Positions 22,169 through 32,943 of a stretch of DNA of 64,000 nucleotides are shown here, piece by piece. Position 1 is the stretch's first letter. Each line of letters opens with the position of its first letter. Source of the stretch: Erodium maritimum (lineage: Eukaryota > Streptophyta > Magnoliopsida > Geraniales > Geraniaceae). A model generated the notes under the pieces. It was given only the letters and a program-made list of their open reading frames with translations. It ran no database searches and was not told the origin of the DNA. The stretch spans positions 36,787,825 through 36,851,824 of the forward strand of contig OY997591.1 of assembly GCA_963921825.1 (NCBI GenBank). The letters are read 5' to 3'. The translations under genes and the position numbers were made by a program.

Positions 22169-22567
22169 TCAAAGATCGAATAAGTGGCGGTACTTCTCTC
22201 GGATCTCGTCCTCTCGCTCCTAGGTCGAGTCAACTCCCTGATGCCTCCACTGCACTCGCACCAAAGGTATAGTAGTCTTCCTCAAGACCTTCTCTCCTGT
22301 ATCCACAATCCTGATGGGCTGATCCTCATAAGAGACATCATCTGCTACCTCAATATTTGCCCACTCGATAACGTGCGAGGGATCTCCCGTGTACTTCCGT
22401 AGTTGGGACACATGGAAGACGTTATGCACGTTCCCAAGCTGCGGTGGCAAGGCTAACCGATAAGCTACAGCTCCAATCCTCTCTAAGACCTCAAATGGTC
22501 CAATGAATCGCGGGGATAACTTTCCTCCACCGCGGTTGAACCGTAGTAGGCCCTTCTTCGGGCTCAC
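22169..22567 (-). pseudogene. pol region: GPF motif and chromodomain-like tail
   Basis: RFIGPFEVLERIGAVAYRLALP is the integrase C-terminal GPY/F module. VFHVSQLRKY follows. The tail, containing LVRVQWRHQGVDST(stop)EREDEIRE and closing RHLFDL, matches the chromodomain placement of Tekay-type elements (usual form VKVQWxxxxxxxATWExExxMRxxYPxLF). The TAG at 22220-22222 replaces the expected Trp of the TWE motif. Chromodomains of this class are thought to steer integration to heterochromatin. Confidence 0.75.
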
Positions 22568-22633
22568 CCTCAGAAATACGTGGTCTCCGACCGGAAACTC
22601 AAGCGGCCTACGCTGTCGGTCTGCATAGCTCTT

Positions 22634-23500
22634 CTAACGACTCTGTGCGGTCTTCAACCGCTCTCTGATCAAAGTAACCTTCTCTGTTGTCTCTCTGACC
22701 ATATCTGGTCCAAGTAAGCTCCGGTCCCCTACCTCAGCCCAACCCACCGGCGACCTACATGGTCTGCCATACAAAGCCTCAAATGGTGCCATACCGATGT
22801 TGGACTGATAACTGTTGTTGTAAGCGAACTCTGCCAAGGGTAGATGATCCTCCCATGATCCCTGAAAGTCAAGCACACAAGCTCGAAGCCTGTCCTCTAA
22901 AATCTGAATGGTGCGCTCTGACTGTCCATCTGTCTCAGGATGGTAAGCTGTACTTAACAAGACTTTGGTCCCCAAAGCCTTATGTAGACTCTTCCAGAAT
23001 CTGGATGTGAAACGAGGGTCTCTATCAGATACCACTGACACCGGTACTCCATGTAGACGAATAATCTCCCTGACATACAACCGACCCAACATGTCCACAA
23101 TATTAGTCATCCTCATTGCTATAAAATGTGCCGACTTGGTCAGTCGATCAACCACAACCCAAATAGCATCATGCCCCTTGGACGACCTGGTTAGTCCACT
23201 CACAAAATCCATGGTCACATGTTCCCACTTCCACTTGGAGACTGGTAAAGGCTGTAGTAAGCCAGCGGGACGCTGATGCTCCGCCTTCACCTACTGACAG
23301 GTAAGGCACCTTGAAACAAAAGCTGCGACTGCCCTGCGCATTCCCTTCCACCAGAACTGTCGTCGGATGTCTCTATACATCTTGGTTCCACCGGGGTGCA
23401 CTGCAAGCCGGGAGTGGTGACACTCTCTCAACACGGTGCCCCTACATCCTCGGGGTACAAACAACCGTCCTCTAAAACGAAGACCCTGATCTGCACTCAA
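22634..23500 (-). pseudogene. pol region: integrase zinc-binding and catalytic core
   Basis: The N-terminal HHCC finger is in 23500-23291: ECHHSRLAVHPG gives the histidines and CLTCQ the cysteines, spaced as in integrase_H2C2. After the TAG at 23291 the DDE core runs 23290-22634: TMDFVSGL (first D), [14 protein letters not shown] (second D) and [15 protein letters not shown] (E, about 35 residues after the second D). [22 protein letters not shown] is the usual gypsy block. The family joins element cDNA to chromosomal DNA. Only nonsense codons at 23291 and 22634 break it. Confidence 0.88.
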
Positions 23501-23503
23501 CTC

Positions 23504-24079
23504 TCAATCATCGATCTTTTCACCGTATGCCAGTCTCTCACGAATCCCCATCGCCTCAACATCCTCGGCCTGTGCCTCTAGCACCCGAGTAACCAGAGTG
23601 GGTTGAGCCACCAATGCACATAAAGCCATACCATCCGTGATCTCCTCAAGCTCAAGTCTGAAAGAGCTCAACTCCTCTAGCATGTTCCACTCTCGTACTG
23701 CCATGCTGGCCACGCAATGAGTTGACTTCCTGCTCAGAGCATCCGCGACGACGTTCGCCTTGCCCAGGTGATAGAGCAGCTCGAAGTCATACTCCTCAAC
23801 TAACTCCATCCATCGCCTTTGGCGCATGTTCAGGTCGCGCTGAGAGAAAATAAACTTGAGGCTCTTGTGGTCCGAGAACACCCTAAACTGCTCACCATAC
23901 AAATAGTGTCTCCAACTCTTCAATGCAAATACCACCGCTGCTAGCTCGAGATCATGGGTCGGGTAGTTGCGCTCGTGCACCTTCAATTGTCTTGAGCCGT
24001 AGGCAACTACCTTCCCGGACTGCATCAAAACACAACCAAGTCCCTCACCTGAGGCGTCACAGTAAACGTAATAGCCCAC
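23504..24079 (-). pseudogene. pol region: RNase H
   Basis: Directly continues the reverse transcriptase frame after a TGA at 24083. [13 protein letters not shown] carries the first catalytic aspartate, [11 protein letters not shown] the glutamate, SDHKSL the second aspartate, and [10 protein letters not shown] the terminal block typical of gypsy RNase H. About 120 residues of domain are followed by a linker toward integrase. The segment ends at a TGA (23504-23506) where a tryptophan codon is expected. The known role is degradation of the RNA strand during reverse transcription. Confidence 0.85.
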
Positions 24080-24082
24080 TCC

Positions 24083-25660
24083 TCACTCCGGAACAATCAA
24101 CACTAGAGCGGTGGTCAAACGAGCTTTTAGCTCTGAGAACGAGTGCTCACACTCACTAGTCCAAAGGAACTCTGCTCCTTTGCGAGTCAAAGCTGTCATA
24201 GGTGCAGCCAAGCGTGAGAAGTCCTGAACAAAGCGTCGATAATAACCGGCCAACCCCAGAAAGCTACGGATCTCAAACACGTTCTTGGGCCTTGCCCACT
24301 TCGAAACTGCATCGACCTTCGCTGGGTCGACTAAGATGCCATCTCGGGACACCACATGTCCAAGGAATTTCACCTCTGCGAGCCATAACTCGCACTTCTC
24401 TAGATTCCCATACAGCTGGTGGTCACGTAGCAAGGTCAAAACCACTCTCAAGTGCTCTTCGTGTGCCTCTTCACTAGGCGAGTAAATCAAGATGTCGTCA
24501 ACGAGAACTACGACAAACTGGTCTAGGTACGGTCTGAAAATGCCGTTCATCAAATCCATGAAGGCTGCTGGTGCGTTCGTCAACCCGAACGGCATCACTA
24601 GGAACTCAAAGTGTCCGTACCGTGTCCAGAATGCGGTCTTCTCCACATCCTCCTTTCGGACTCTCAACTGGTAGTAGCCTGATCTTAGATCAATCTTGGA
24701 GAAACATGTCGCTCCTCTCAGTTGATCGAACAGGTCATCGATCCTCGGCATCGGGTAGCGGTTCTTCACCGTCACCCGGTTTAGCTTCCGGTAGTCGATG
24801 CACATCCTCAAAGCGCCACCCTTCTTCTTCACGAAGAGGGTGGGTGCTCCCCACGGTGAGACACTAGGGCGGATGAAACCCTTCTCCTGTAGCTCTTCGA
24901 GTTGGCGCTTCAACTCAACCAACTCAACTGGCGCAAATCGATAAGGTGTCATCGAGATTGGCGCGGTGCCTGTGATCAAGTCGATCCGGAACTCTATCTC
25001 CCGCGTCGGCAGTAAACCTGATAACTCCTCCGGAAATACGTCCGGGAACTCACACACCACTCTCGGTAAGTCTCTGCCACTCTGCACCACCTCGGCCTCC
25101 ACTCCAGTAGTTAAGGCGGATAGAAGGACTCCGCTCTTGCTACCCAAAACACAAGTGATGACTCTACCACCAGATCGCACGGTCACCTGCCGCCGAAAGA
25201 AATCAATCGTCGCCCGATATCTCGCAAGCCAGTCCATCCCTAAGATCACGTCGAAAGCAGTCATATTCAGAATGAGTAGATCACCCAAGAATGGGTAATT
25301 TTCCACTCGAACCTCACAATCTCGACAAACAGTATCCAACACCACCTCCCCCGTAACTGGGGTCTCAAGACACAAGGGTCTACTAAGGGGCTCTGTCAGC
25401 AAACCCAAAGAACGAGCAAAAGAAGTAGAGATAAACGAATGGGATGCACCCGTATCGAACAAAAAAGATGCCCACGAATGAAACAATAAACACGTACCCT
25501 GTATGGCCTCATGGGCGGCATACTGCCTCTCAGTCCTAGCATCTGCAACTGCATAAACTCGACCCTGACGTGCCGGTGGTCCTCCTCTCGGTGGTGGTGG
25601 TGGTAGTGCCACCTGCTGCTGGGGCCTAGCCTGGTGTCTCAGGGCTACCGCTCCCGCCAC
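24083..25660 (-). pseudogene. pol region: aspartic protease and reverse transcriptase
   Basis: The longest open segment, 525 codons. Protease: [11 protein letters not shown] (DTGA active site) near residue 70, with the flap and ILGMDWL motif about 70 residues later. After PDVFPEEL the reverse transcriptase follows, with [32 protein letters not shown], the FGLTNAP box, [11 protein letters not shown] (the catalytic DD, here LVDD) and [11 protein letters not shown]. All finger, palm and thumb blocks of a Ty3/gypsy enzyme are visible without gap. It ends at a TGA (24083-24085) just before RNase H. Plus-strand ORFs across this span are shadows. Confidence 0.9.
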
Positions 25661-25801
25661 CTGACGCGGAGCTCTCTACTGCTGTGCCTGTCGAGGTCGG
25701 CTGGGAGGTGCCTGACGAGGCTGTGCCTGCTGTGGCCTCGGTGGAGGTACACCTCCGACCCGGTCGGGACAAGCGAAAGACAGGTGTCCCTGCCGGCCGC
25801 A

Positions 25802-26965
25802 CTAGTAACAAGTCTGATCATCAACATGCTGCCGCCCAACAATCCCCTGTGGACGATCCATCTTCCGCTCTGCGGGTCCTCTGCCTCTCGGGCAGTCTCG
25901 GGCCAAGTGTCCCTGCTGTCGGCATGTAGGGCAGAACTGAGTCACCGGCGCAGGTCCAACTGATGCTACTGCTGCTCCTCTGCGCATACCACTCTGCTGA
26001 AACTGTGGTTGGAAGTATCCTTAAGTCCTCTGTCGTCTAGCATCACGCCTCTCTGATGGCCTGAGGAAACCACTCGGTCTCGGCCTGACATCTCGCTCTC
26101 TGGCAGTCTCTCGAAAGTGTCTCTCTACTGCTAAGGCCTGGTCAACCAAAGTAGAGTACACCTCTGTCCTCAAAACGATAATCCGATCCGCAATAACAGG
26201 GAGGAGCCCACGCTCAAACCGTCTGCAACGACTGTCCTCAGTTTGCACCATCTCGGGTGCGAAGCGGGACAAGGATAAGAACCTTGCCGCATACTCAGCT
26301 ACTGTTATCCCCTTCTGCCGTAGATCCATGACCTACTGGCGTCGATCATCCCGAACTGATCGCGGAAAGTACTTCTCCAAGAACAGCCGACTGAAGAGCT
26401 CAAAATCCTCACCAACTCTGGTCTGCACAGACTGCCACCAGTAAAAAGCCTCACCCTCAAGCTGGAAGGTGGAGAAGGAAACTCTCAGACGTCCCTCAGA
26501 AATACCGGACGTGTCAAGGTTGCGAGTGATCCGCTCCAACCATAAAACTGCTGCCTCTGAGTCAGCACTCCTAGAAAAGGTCGGTGTACCCAAACGACGG
26601 AAATCACGGAGTGCCTGGGCCGTGTAGCTATCCATCTGTCCTGGCCTCTCTACGACGACTGTCTCAGTAGAAGACACGGGCTCTGGCGCCGGTGTTGCGG
26701 TCTCCTGCTGAGCACTGAGTGCTGCTAGTACTGCGCGTACCACCTCATCAATAGGGGTAGCCTGTGTCGGCTCTGCGACTGGGGTATCTCTCACTGGTGA
26801 CCCTGACGGTCCATCCTCAAAGCTCTGGTGCTCTGTGGGAGCAGCACCCTGGGCACCTGCTGCCCCTGCCAGTCCAACAGCTGGTGACTGGCTCTGCCCC
26901 AAAGTTGGGCGACTCCGGGTACCTCTCGGAACGTAGACGCGTGACATCACGAAAGCTCGCTGCAA
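25802..26965 (-). pseudogene. gag region: capsid domain and CCHC zinc knuckle
   Basis: Residues about 110-280 of the frame match the retrotransposon gag (capsid) family: the YWW motif in EGEAFYWWQSV, then FLEKYFPRSVRDDRR, then VAEYAARFLSLSRFAPEMV. A proline/alanine-rich N-terminus precedes it. After an arginine-rich linker comes a knuckle FCPTCRQQGHLARDC (CX2CX4HX4C). A second knuckle-like CY(stop)CGRQGHLSFAC is split by the stop at 25802-25804, giving two knuckles where many chromoviruses have one. Capsid assembly and RNA binding are the known roles of the family. Stops at 26333, 26021 and 25802 interrupt it. Confidence 0.85.
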
Positions 26966-28228
26966 TAATACATACAGTTCAAACTCAAATCAACACTATC
27001 GAAGCGATTTAAGTGAAAGGGACGTTCTCGTTCGTCTCGACGGATCCTAATTGGATCAGGGATAAGTATATAAGTCGTATATAGTACTTACATAGACAGA
27101 GAAGTCCGCACCTCGTGCGTCTCATACAGCAAACAAGTAAAGCAACCAACTCCCGCAGGAGGCAAAATTCACACACAACACACCCATCACTGGGGTGGAA
27201 AGCACAAGCAAAACGTTTTGAAATTAAGTCCTTGATCCTCTTATCACAACTTTTCTCCTTCCTCAAGTTACTTATCTTTAGTCAAAATAATCGAGTCGAT
27301 CTCGCATCGTTACAACCTGGTTCAGGCGTCCCCGAACCTCGTTGTAACCATTTGACATCCCACTATCACGTTTGACTACAGTGGAGCCCCTGAGTCAACC
27401 CGGGATAGTACAAGCACCCAATTTTACAGAAATTTCGGCATGACCTATTCGTATTTTCCACTAACCCTCCGCTTAAGCGGGACAATTACCATTCAATTTC
27501 CACAAGTTATTCCAATCAAAGAGTTCTCATGCTCTGCAAGTTCACACCACAATCAACACACAATTTTTTTTCATGCCTCGCAAAGTACACACGCAATCAA
27601 GGGGGTGCCAGATTATTCAAGTTCGATTCCTTTTAAAAGTTACCCCAATTGGATCATACCTTTCAAGGTTAAATTCTTAAACGAGTCACGACATCAAAAC
27701 CGAGTCAACACTCAACCTAATTCAAAATCAAAACCATCCGATCCCTCAATAATTCAACTCTTCGATCATACACCACTCCGACAGTAACACTCTAACGAAT
27801 CCAATCTCCACCCTCATCAATACTTCAATCAATTAATCCTTCAGCTTTAACACCCCGGAACAACCAACCACAGCGGTTATACACTTAATCGAACAAACAC
27901 TTTACTCAACAAGCATCATATAACGGTTCAGTCATTGCTCGTTGACCCAATACCGATCTCAAACAACCGGTTTCACCGATCACTGCATCTTACAGTCAAT
28001 AAGGTAAGGGTACCACTCAAGAGACATAACCGTTATAGTAAGAGGAGTTCAAATTGAACTAACCAATAAAACAGTAAGACTCGAGTCGTTCTTACTCTAT
28101 GCATCAACGTGTTTAACTCCGCATCACTGAGTACTCGACTTAGACTTCCTAACTCTACCCACCTAATAGACGTTGGTCCGAGGTTTTGAAAACAGTTCGA
28201 AAATTACAACCTGTTTCAAATGAAACCA
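26966..28228 (-). other. Untranslated leader between PBS and gag of the Tekay-like element
   Basis: About 1.26 kb between the primer-binding site and the gag ATG. Only short ORFs on either strand and no recognised domain. Long leaders are common in this clade. A packaging signal is expected here but I cannot identify one. Confidence 0.6.
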
Positions 28229-28241
28229 GGCTCGGATACCA
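28229..28241 (-). other. Primer-binding site, initiator tRNA-Met type
   Basis: On the minus strand TGGTATCCGAGCC lies 3 bp after the LTR end (GTGACA, ATT). It differs by one base from TGGTATCAGAGCC, the standard complement of the plant initiator tRNA-Met 3' end. It fixes the right-hand LTR as the 5' LTR and gives the element's direction. Confidence 0.9.
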
Positions 28242-28513
28242 AATTGTCACGCCCCAAATCCGGTTTTGACCGGATTCGAGACGCGACTCAAATTAAAATA
28301 AATTAAATAATAAACGATTGATAAAATACTCGAATCTCATAAAAACTCCATCCAAAACGATATAAGTAAACGTTCGAAATCCTCAATGAGTCACAGCTCG
28401 ATGCACAAAGTAAGATATAAAATGTTTAACAGGAAAGAACAACACAACTCTAAAACGAATCCCAAAATGAACTGAAGCTCTCAAGCCTCGCCCACTCTAG
28501 ACATCTGGTACTC

Positions 28514-30706
28514 CTGTAAAACAGTAAGAGAAACAAAGGGGATGAGCTTACGCTCAGTAGGAAAAATCTCAATAATTCCACCTTTATATCAATACTTAAA
28601 CTGTTCAAACAGATAAACAAATGGCATAATATACGATTAATAATATAGTACTAATGAATAAAATATATAAACATAGAAATATTGCACTCTTAAAGATGAT
28701 CGTAGCTTAAACGAGTGCGTAAGAAGTTCCATAACGAAAAGATAAGAGTAAAATGGGAATAATTAATATCATGTCAACCACTTGCTTTCTCAAGCCTCCG
28801 ATCCATGGATAGATTCTGGGATCACCTCGGTTCCCATAATTCCGATCCACCAGAGTACCCATGTCATATCAGATTTTCCCTCGATCCAGAGGACGCACAT
28901 GCGTTGGGGCACCAGAAACAATCCCAAATGGGCGCTTATCATCGGGATTCCCATAAAAATGCCTCCAAAGGACCATATGTCATAGGGAACCAAGGTGGTG
29001 CTCCACTGGGACGCACACCCTTGGGTGAAACCTCAGTAACCATCTCTCATGAAATAACCCAAATAATATCCCGCAAGATCTGCTCATAATCAATCTATAT
29101 CCCGCAGGATCTGCCGATAATCAATAAATATCCCGCAGGATCTGCCAATAATCAATAAACATCCCGCAGGATCTGCCAATAATCAATAAACATCCCGCAG
29201 GATCTGCCAATAATCCATACCCGTAATATCCAGTTATCAATGTCCTTAGGCCCCAATTCTCAACCAATATCTCACTGTATCTGTCAAACTCCACCTTTAC
29301 CACGACACCGAATTACCCCCCGGTGTAGTACCGAACCAAACAAGCATTTCAAACAAGAATAAGAATAAAGGAAACACCATAACTGGTTCACCAATCAACA
29401 CTCATCGAATCACACTTTCATCACAACAAAGACATCCAATACACACCACACTTACCGTATACTTACCTGTCACGAACCAGCGGTACATCGATCACCTGAT
29501 TGTACCCCGTGGCACAACCAGTCATACTCGATCATCCGTTCAATCAACAGTTATATCAATGCAAACACTCAATCAACCAAGTATGCATTCAACCAATCAA
29601 TCATCATGTGAACGATCAATTAAACATCCAAACATACAAGCTAATCTAGTTTCATTAGACTCTTATGTTTACCTAATAACTAGCAACCAAGCATGTGAAC
29701 CTAGCACACAACTAATCCGAGAGCTCTTCACAGCCTCTCTACTAGTAAATCAATTCCCAAGTATTGAAAGCAAACTTCACTAATCGTCATCACCCTAAGC
29801 ATGCGTACTAGACTCATCCATTTATTTGTAATTGAAATACAATTATTCTTGTTATTCGCATCCTATAGGCAATTCTAGGACCTTTCCGATTTTATTATCC
29901 TAATCATGCATACTAAGCGTTAATTAAGAATTTAAGACTTTCCCTACCTCGCGGTCTTCCTCTTAACACTCTGATGTCACAATCGAAAGTCACCACACCG
30001 TTCTTCACACGGGTACCGGCAAGGTCTTTGTTCTTCAAGGTCTTGTGGTCTTTGAACACAAAACAACCCTAATTAGGTCCTACTTAACAGTAACAAAAGT
30101 CCCCAAAACCCTTCCAAAAGCTCAGCTCCAAAACAAGATCAGAATGGTGGAAAAACCATCAAAAACCCCAGAACTGATCGGTCATGGACACTGTCACGGA
30201 GCCGTGACACCGACCCTCACGGAAGTCGTCTCGGAGTCGTGACGTGTGCCGTCACGGTCTCCCTCACGGAGCCGTGATGTCGCCCGTCACGGGATCCGTC
30301 ACGGATCCGTGACGCTCCAGGGCAGTTCCGCCCTTCTTCAACCTCCAGCTCCTTTTCTCCGAAAATCCACAACCAAACTCCATTTTTAACTATTTCCAGC
30401 TCCCAAAACCATCAAATACCTCCAAAACTCCTCTACCCATGGTAGGAATCAACAAATAAACAAGTTTCCAAGGATTCTCCAAATCACAATCAAATCAAAA
30501 ACTCCCAAAAGTTCATCCATAGTCACCCAACAACAACACCCTCAAATGGGTTCATCAAAGCTTCAACAAGAGCACAATCCAAACCTCCTACTTCACTACT
30601 TCTTCTCCAAATAACCAAAACAAGACTAGTTTAACAACTTCAAGCCAAAACCCACAAAACCCAAGAGATGAGAGTAGATGAAATGCAGAGTTGTGAGCAT
30701 CCATAC
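28514..30706 (-). other. Inferred intron inside the Tekay 5' LTR
   Basis: Donor-like TAGAG/GTATGG starts at 30706. Acceptor-like CTCTTACTGTTTTACAG ends at 28514. These positions correspond to the inferred introns of family A, although the two LTR families share little sequence between the sites. Length 2193 nt. Inference only. Confidence 0.35.
29070..29214. repeat. 31-bp minisatellite in the Tekay 5' LTR
   Basis: Five near-identical units each begin ATCCCGCAGGATCTGCC and continue with AATAATCAATAAAC. There are no spacers, so it is not a CRISPR array. The corresponding place in the 3' LTR has a different array. Confidence 0.85.
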
Positions 30707-31301
30707 CTCTAGGAGAATGAGTTGATGAAGATGAAGGTATTTTGGAGAGGATTTGGGTAGAGATTGATACAAAAGGTCTCTCTTTTCTCTTGCTTTCTCT
30801 TCAAGCCACCATGGAAGCTCCAAGCTCTCCCTCCTCTCTCAAACTTCGGATACCACTAGAGGAATGAGCTTAATTTGTGTCACCTAATACTTTAAAAAGA
30901 CCTAGAGGTGAAAAAGACCAAAAACCCTTTTGTTCTTATCCCTTTTATGGACAACTAGTGAGGGTACAAATGACATTTGAGCCTCTTTCCTTTCCTCCAA
31001 GCTATTAGTGACACTTGGCATAGTAGGGACCACTCTGTTCCATTTAAAAATCCAGCAGTCCAAATTAAATGTATTTACTCGATAAAAAAACTCGGTTTTG
31101 ACCAAATTTGACTTCCTTCGATATTATACTCAAATGAATGGAAATGGCCCAATTAAGCCACCGTGATGACGGCTAAGCTTTTTGGGCCCCGGAAAAGCCT
31201 CGAGTGACCTCCTGAGTCCTCAGTTGACTTTTCCGGCAGAAAGTCAAACTTGTCTTAAAACTCACCGGTTCGACCGGGATCGACTGGGAGCGGTTCTTAC
31301 A

Positions 31302-32943
31302 CTCTTGGTGCGATCTCTACATATGTTAATCCCTAAGATATAATAAGCATCGCCTAAGTCCTTTATTTAAAAACACTTCCTCAACCAAGCTTTAGTCTCA
31401 AGCAAGTTTGGGATGTCGTTTTCAATGAGAACCAGAAAGGTAATCTTGCTCCTACTAGGCTTCTTATAAACTCAAGATTCATCCTCGGTCTTGATTAAGA
31501 CAAATCCATTTACAGCTTCATCAAAATGAAAGTTCCAACTCCGAGAAGTTCGTTTCAATCCATAAATGGATTTCAACAACTTATAAATCTTTCCCTTATT
31601 CTTCGGATCGTCAAAACCATGACTTCATTGTCACCTCCGGATACCATATCTTGGAGGTGGAAGATTGACCCTTTCAAATCGCCTTGGACCTTCCGGATTT
31701 GTAACATGAATTGGTTCTTACTCTACGACAATCTCTGGCTACTTTCTACTGGGTTGTCAATTGGTTTAGACAGAACTTTACCATCCTGAATTTCTTCGGG
31801 ATGCACAGTCCTCCCAATGATGTCTTTGGAAACAAAACTCCTTTTCCATAAAGACCTCACCCCAAGCGACGAACACCATGTTCTCACTGGAATTATAGAA
31901 GTAGTATCCCCTTGTTGCGTGGGGATACCACACGAAGGTGCATATCTCAGATCTTGGTTCGAGCTTAGTCGAAACCAAATGTTTCACATAAGCCTCGCAA
32001 CCACAAATCTTTAGGAAGGACAAAGCGGGCATCATCCCGTACCATTTTTAAAATGGTGTCCCTTCCACACCCTTCGTCGAAGCCCGATTCACGATGAACG
32101 CGGTCGTCTCTAGAGCATAACCCCAGAAAGAGATTGGGAGATCAGTCCAACTAATCATGGAACGGACTATTGTCTAAGAATGTCCGATTTCTCCGTTTGT
32201 CTAAGTTCAACTACGGTGTCCCAGGAGGAGTCCATTACAAAAGGATCCCATTCTCTCTTAGATGATCTAATAACTCTATGGTCAAGTATTTTCCACCTCG
32301 ATCCAATCAAAGTGCCTTAATACCTTTGTCGAGCTGGTTTTCTACTTTAGTCTTAAACTATTTGAATTTATCAAAAGCTTGAGAGTTATGTCTCACCGAA
32401 TAGACATAACCATATTTACTTTAATAATCAGTAAATGTGATAAAGTAGCTAAAACCCCTCCTGGCAAGTGAACTTAATGGTCTACACACATTCGAGTGTA
32501 TATGCCCCAATAATTCACCCGCCCTTTCACCGCGATCGATAAAGGGCGCTTTAGTGATTTTGCCTATCAAATAAACCTTGCACCTATCGATCGAATGGAA
32601 TTCGAATGAACCTGAAAGCCCGCACTTCTAAAGTGCTGATAGGCACTTCTAGTTTATACGGCCCAAATGACTGTGACATAACAGAGTTAGGTTTAAATCG
32701 TTGGATTTAGACCTCTTGGTATTAACATAATATATAGAACTTGAGGCATTGTTACCCATATCTAATATGTACAATCTTCAAACCAAGTTAGTACTGGTAT
32801 AAAAACATATCATTGCATACAACATTGAAAACTCTATTTCCAATATTAACATTACATCCTTCCTTGTCAAACACGGATATAGATATAATATTCCTACTAA
32901 AAGTAGGTATGCAATATACATTATACAATACTAAGACAAGGCC
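31302..32943 (-). pseudogene. Ty1/copia pol remnant: integrase and N-terminal reverse transcriptase
   Basis: 31778-32035 reads FLKICGCEAYVKHL, SEICTFVWYPHATRGYYFYN and VFMEKEF, the C-terminal integrase region of copia. Further on, 31302-31560 gives KSIYGLKRTSRSWNFHFDEAV and, after stops and substitutions, LGDAYYILGINICRDR, which are copia reverse transcriptase blocks. The usual YVDD motif is eroded to LIEND. Several frameshifts and stops occur. Sequence between 32040 and 32940 corresponds to the integrase core in decayed form. It ends abruptly at the Tekay LTR. Confidence 0.75.

Larger units (their letters stand above)
22169..26965 (-). pseudogene. Gag-pol polyprotein of a chromovirus-type Ty3/gypsy element, one frame with nine premature stops
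   Basis: From the ATG at 26965 to the TGA at 22169-22171 there are 1599 codons in one unshifted frame. All recognised domains fall in that frame. It is broken only by premature stops beginning at 26333 (TAG), 26021 (TAA), 25802, 25676 (TAG), 24083, 23504 (TGA), 23291, 22634 and 22220 (TAG); positions are the lowest plus-strand coordinate. Each could arise from CAG, CAA, CGA or TGG by one C-to-T transition on one strand, and aligned family residues (a Q between two zinc-knuckle cysteines, a W in the chromodomain) agree. Single-frame gag-pol is usual for this clade. The product would act in cytoplasmic particles (protease, reverse transcription) and in the nucleus (integration). This copy cannot make it unaided. 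Confidence 0.9.
16419..31301 (-). mobile_element. Tekay/Del-like chromodomain Ty3/gypsy retrotransposon, minus strand, 14.9 kb including a nested LTR
   Basis: Complete set of parts in minus orientation: 5' LTR 28245-31301, PBS 28229-28241, leader 26966-28228, one gag-pol frame 26965-22169, PPT 22133-22117, 3' LTR 22116-16419. Domain order gag, protease, reverse transcriptase, RNase H, integrase, GPF motif and a chromodomain-like tail, with LTRs near 3 kb and tRNA-Met priming, fits the Tekay/Del chromovirus clade. The nested solo LTR A3 adds 3.17 kb. Flanks (GATAT left, CTCTT right) do not match, and the outer part of the 3' LTR differs from the 5' LTR, so the copy is recombinant. Nine stops make it non-autonomous. 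Confidence 0.9.
28245..31301 (-). mobile_element. 5' LTR of the Tekay-like element
   Basis: 3057 bp. On the minus strand it runs from TGTAAGAACCGCTCCCAG to GGGGCGTGACA, adjoining the PBS. It includes CCCAAAAAGCTTAG near 31168-31183, a donor-like GAG/GTATGG at 30706, the palindromic CCGTSACGG cluster (30188-30315), the GATGTGATTC-type region, a 31-bp minisatellite (29070-29214), TGAGCTTACGCTCA (28543-28556) and an acceptor-like TTACTGTTTTACAG ending at 28514. Right flank CTCTT enters copia reverse transcriptase sequence. Confidence 0.88.

Noticed and set aside
22759-23276. Plus-strand ORFs opposite integrase
   Set aside because: Antisense shadows of a clearly recognised integrase on the minus strand.
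29070-29214. CRISPR-like array of 31-bp units
   Set aside because: Units are directly adjacent with no spacers, and the context is a plant retrotransposon LTR.
31526-31789. 87-codon plus-strand ORF
   Set aside because: Antisense to decayed copia reverse transcriptase and integrase; no independent support.
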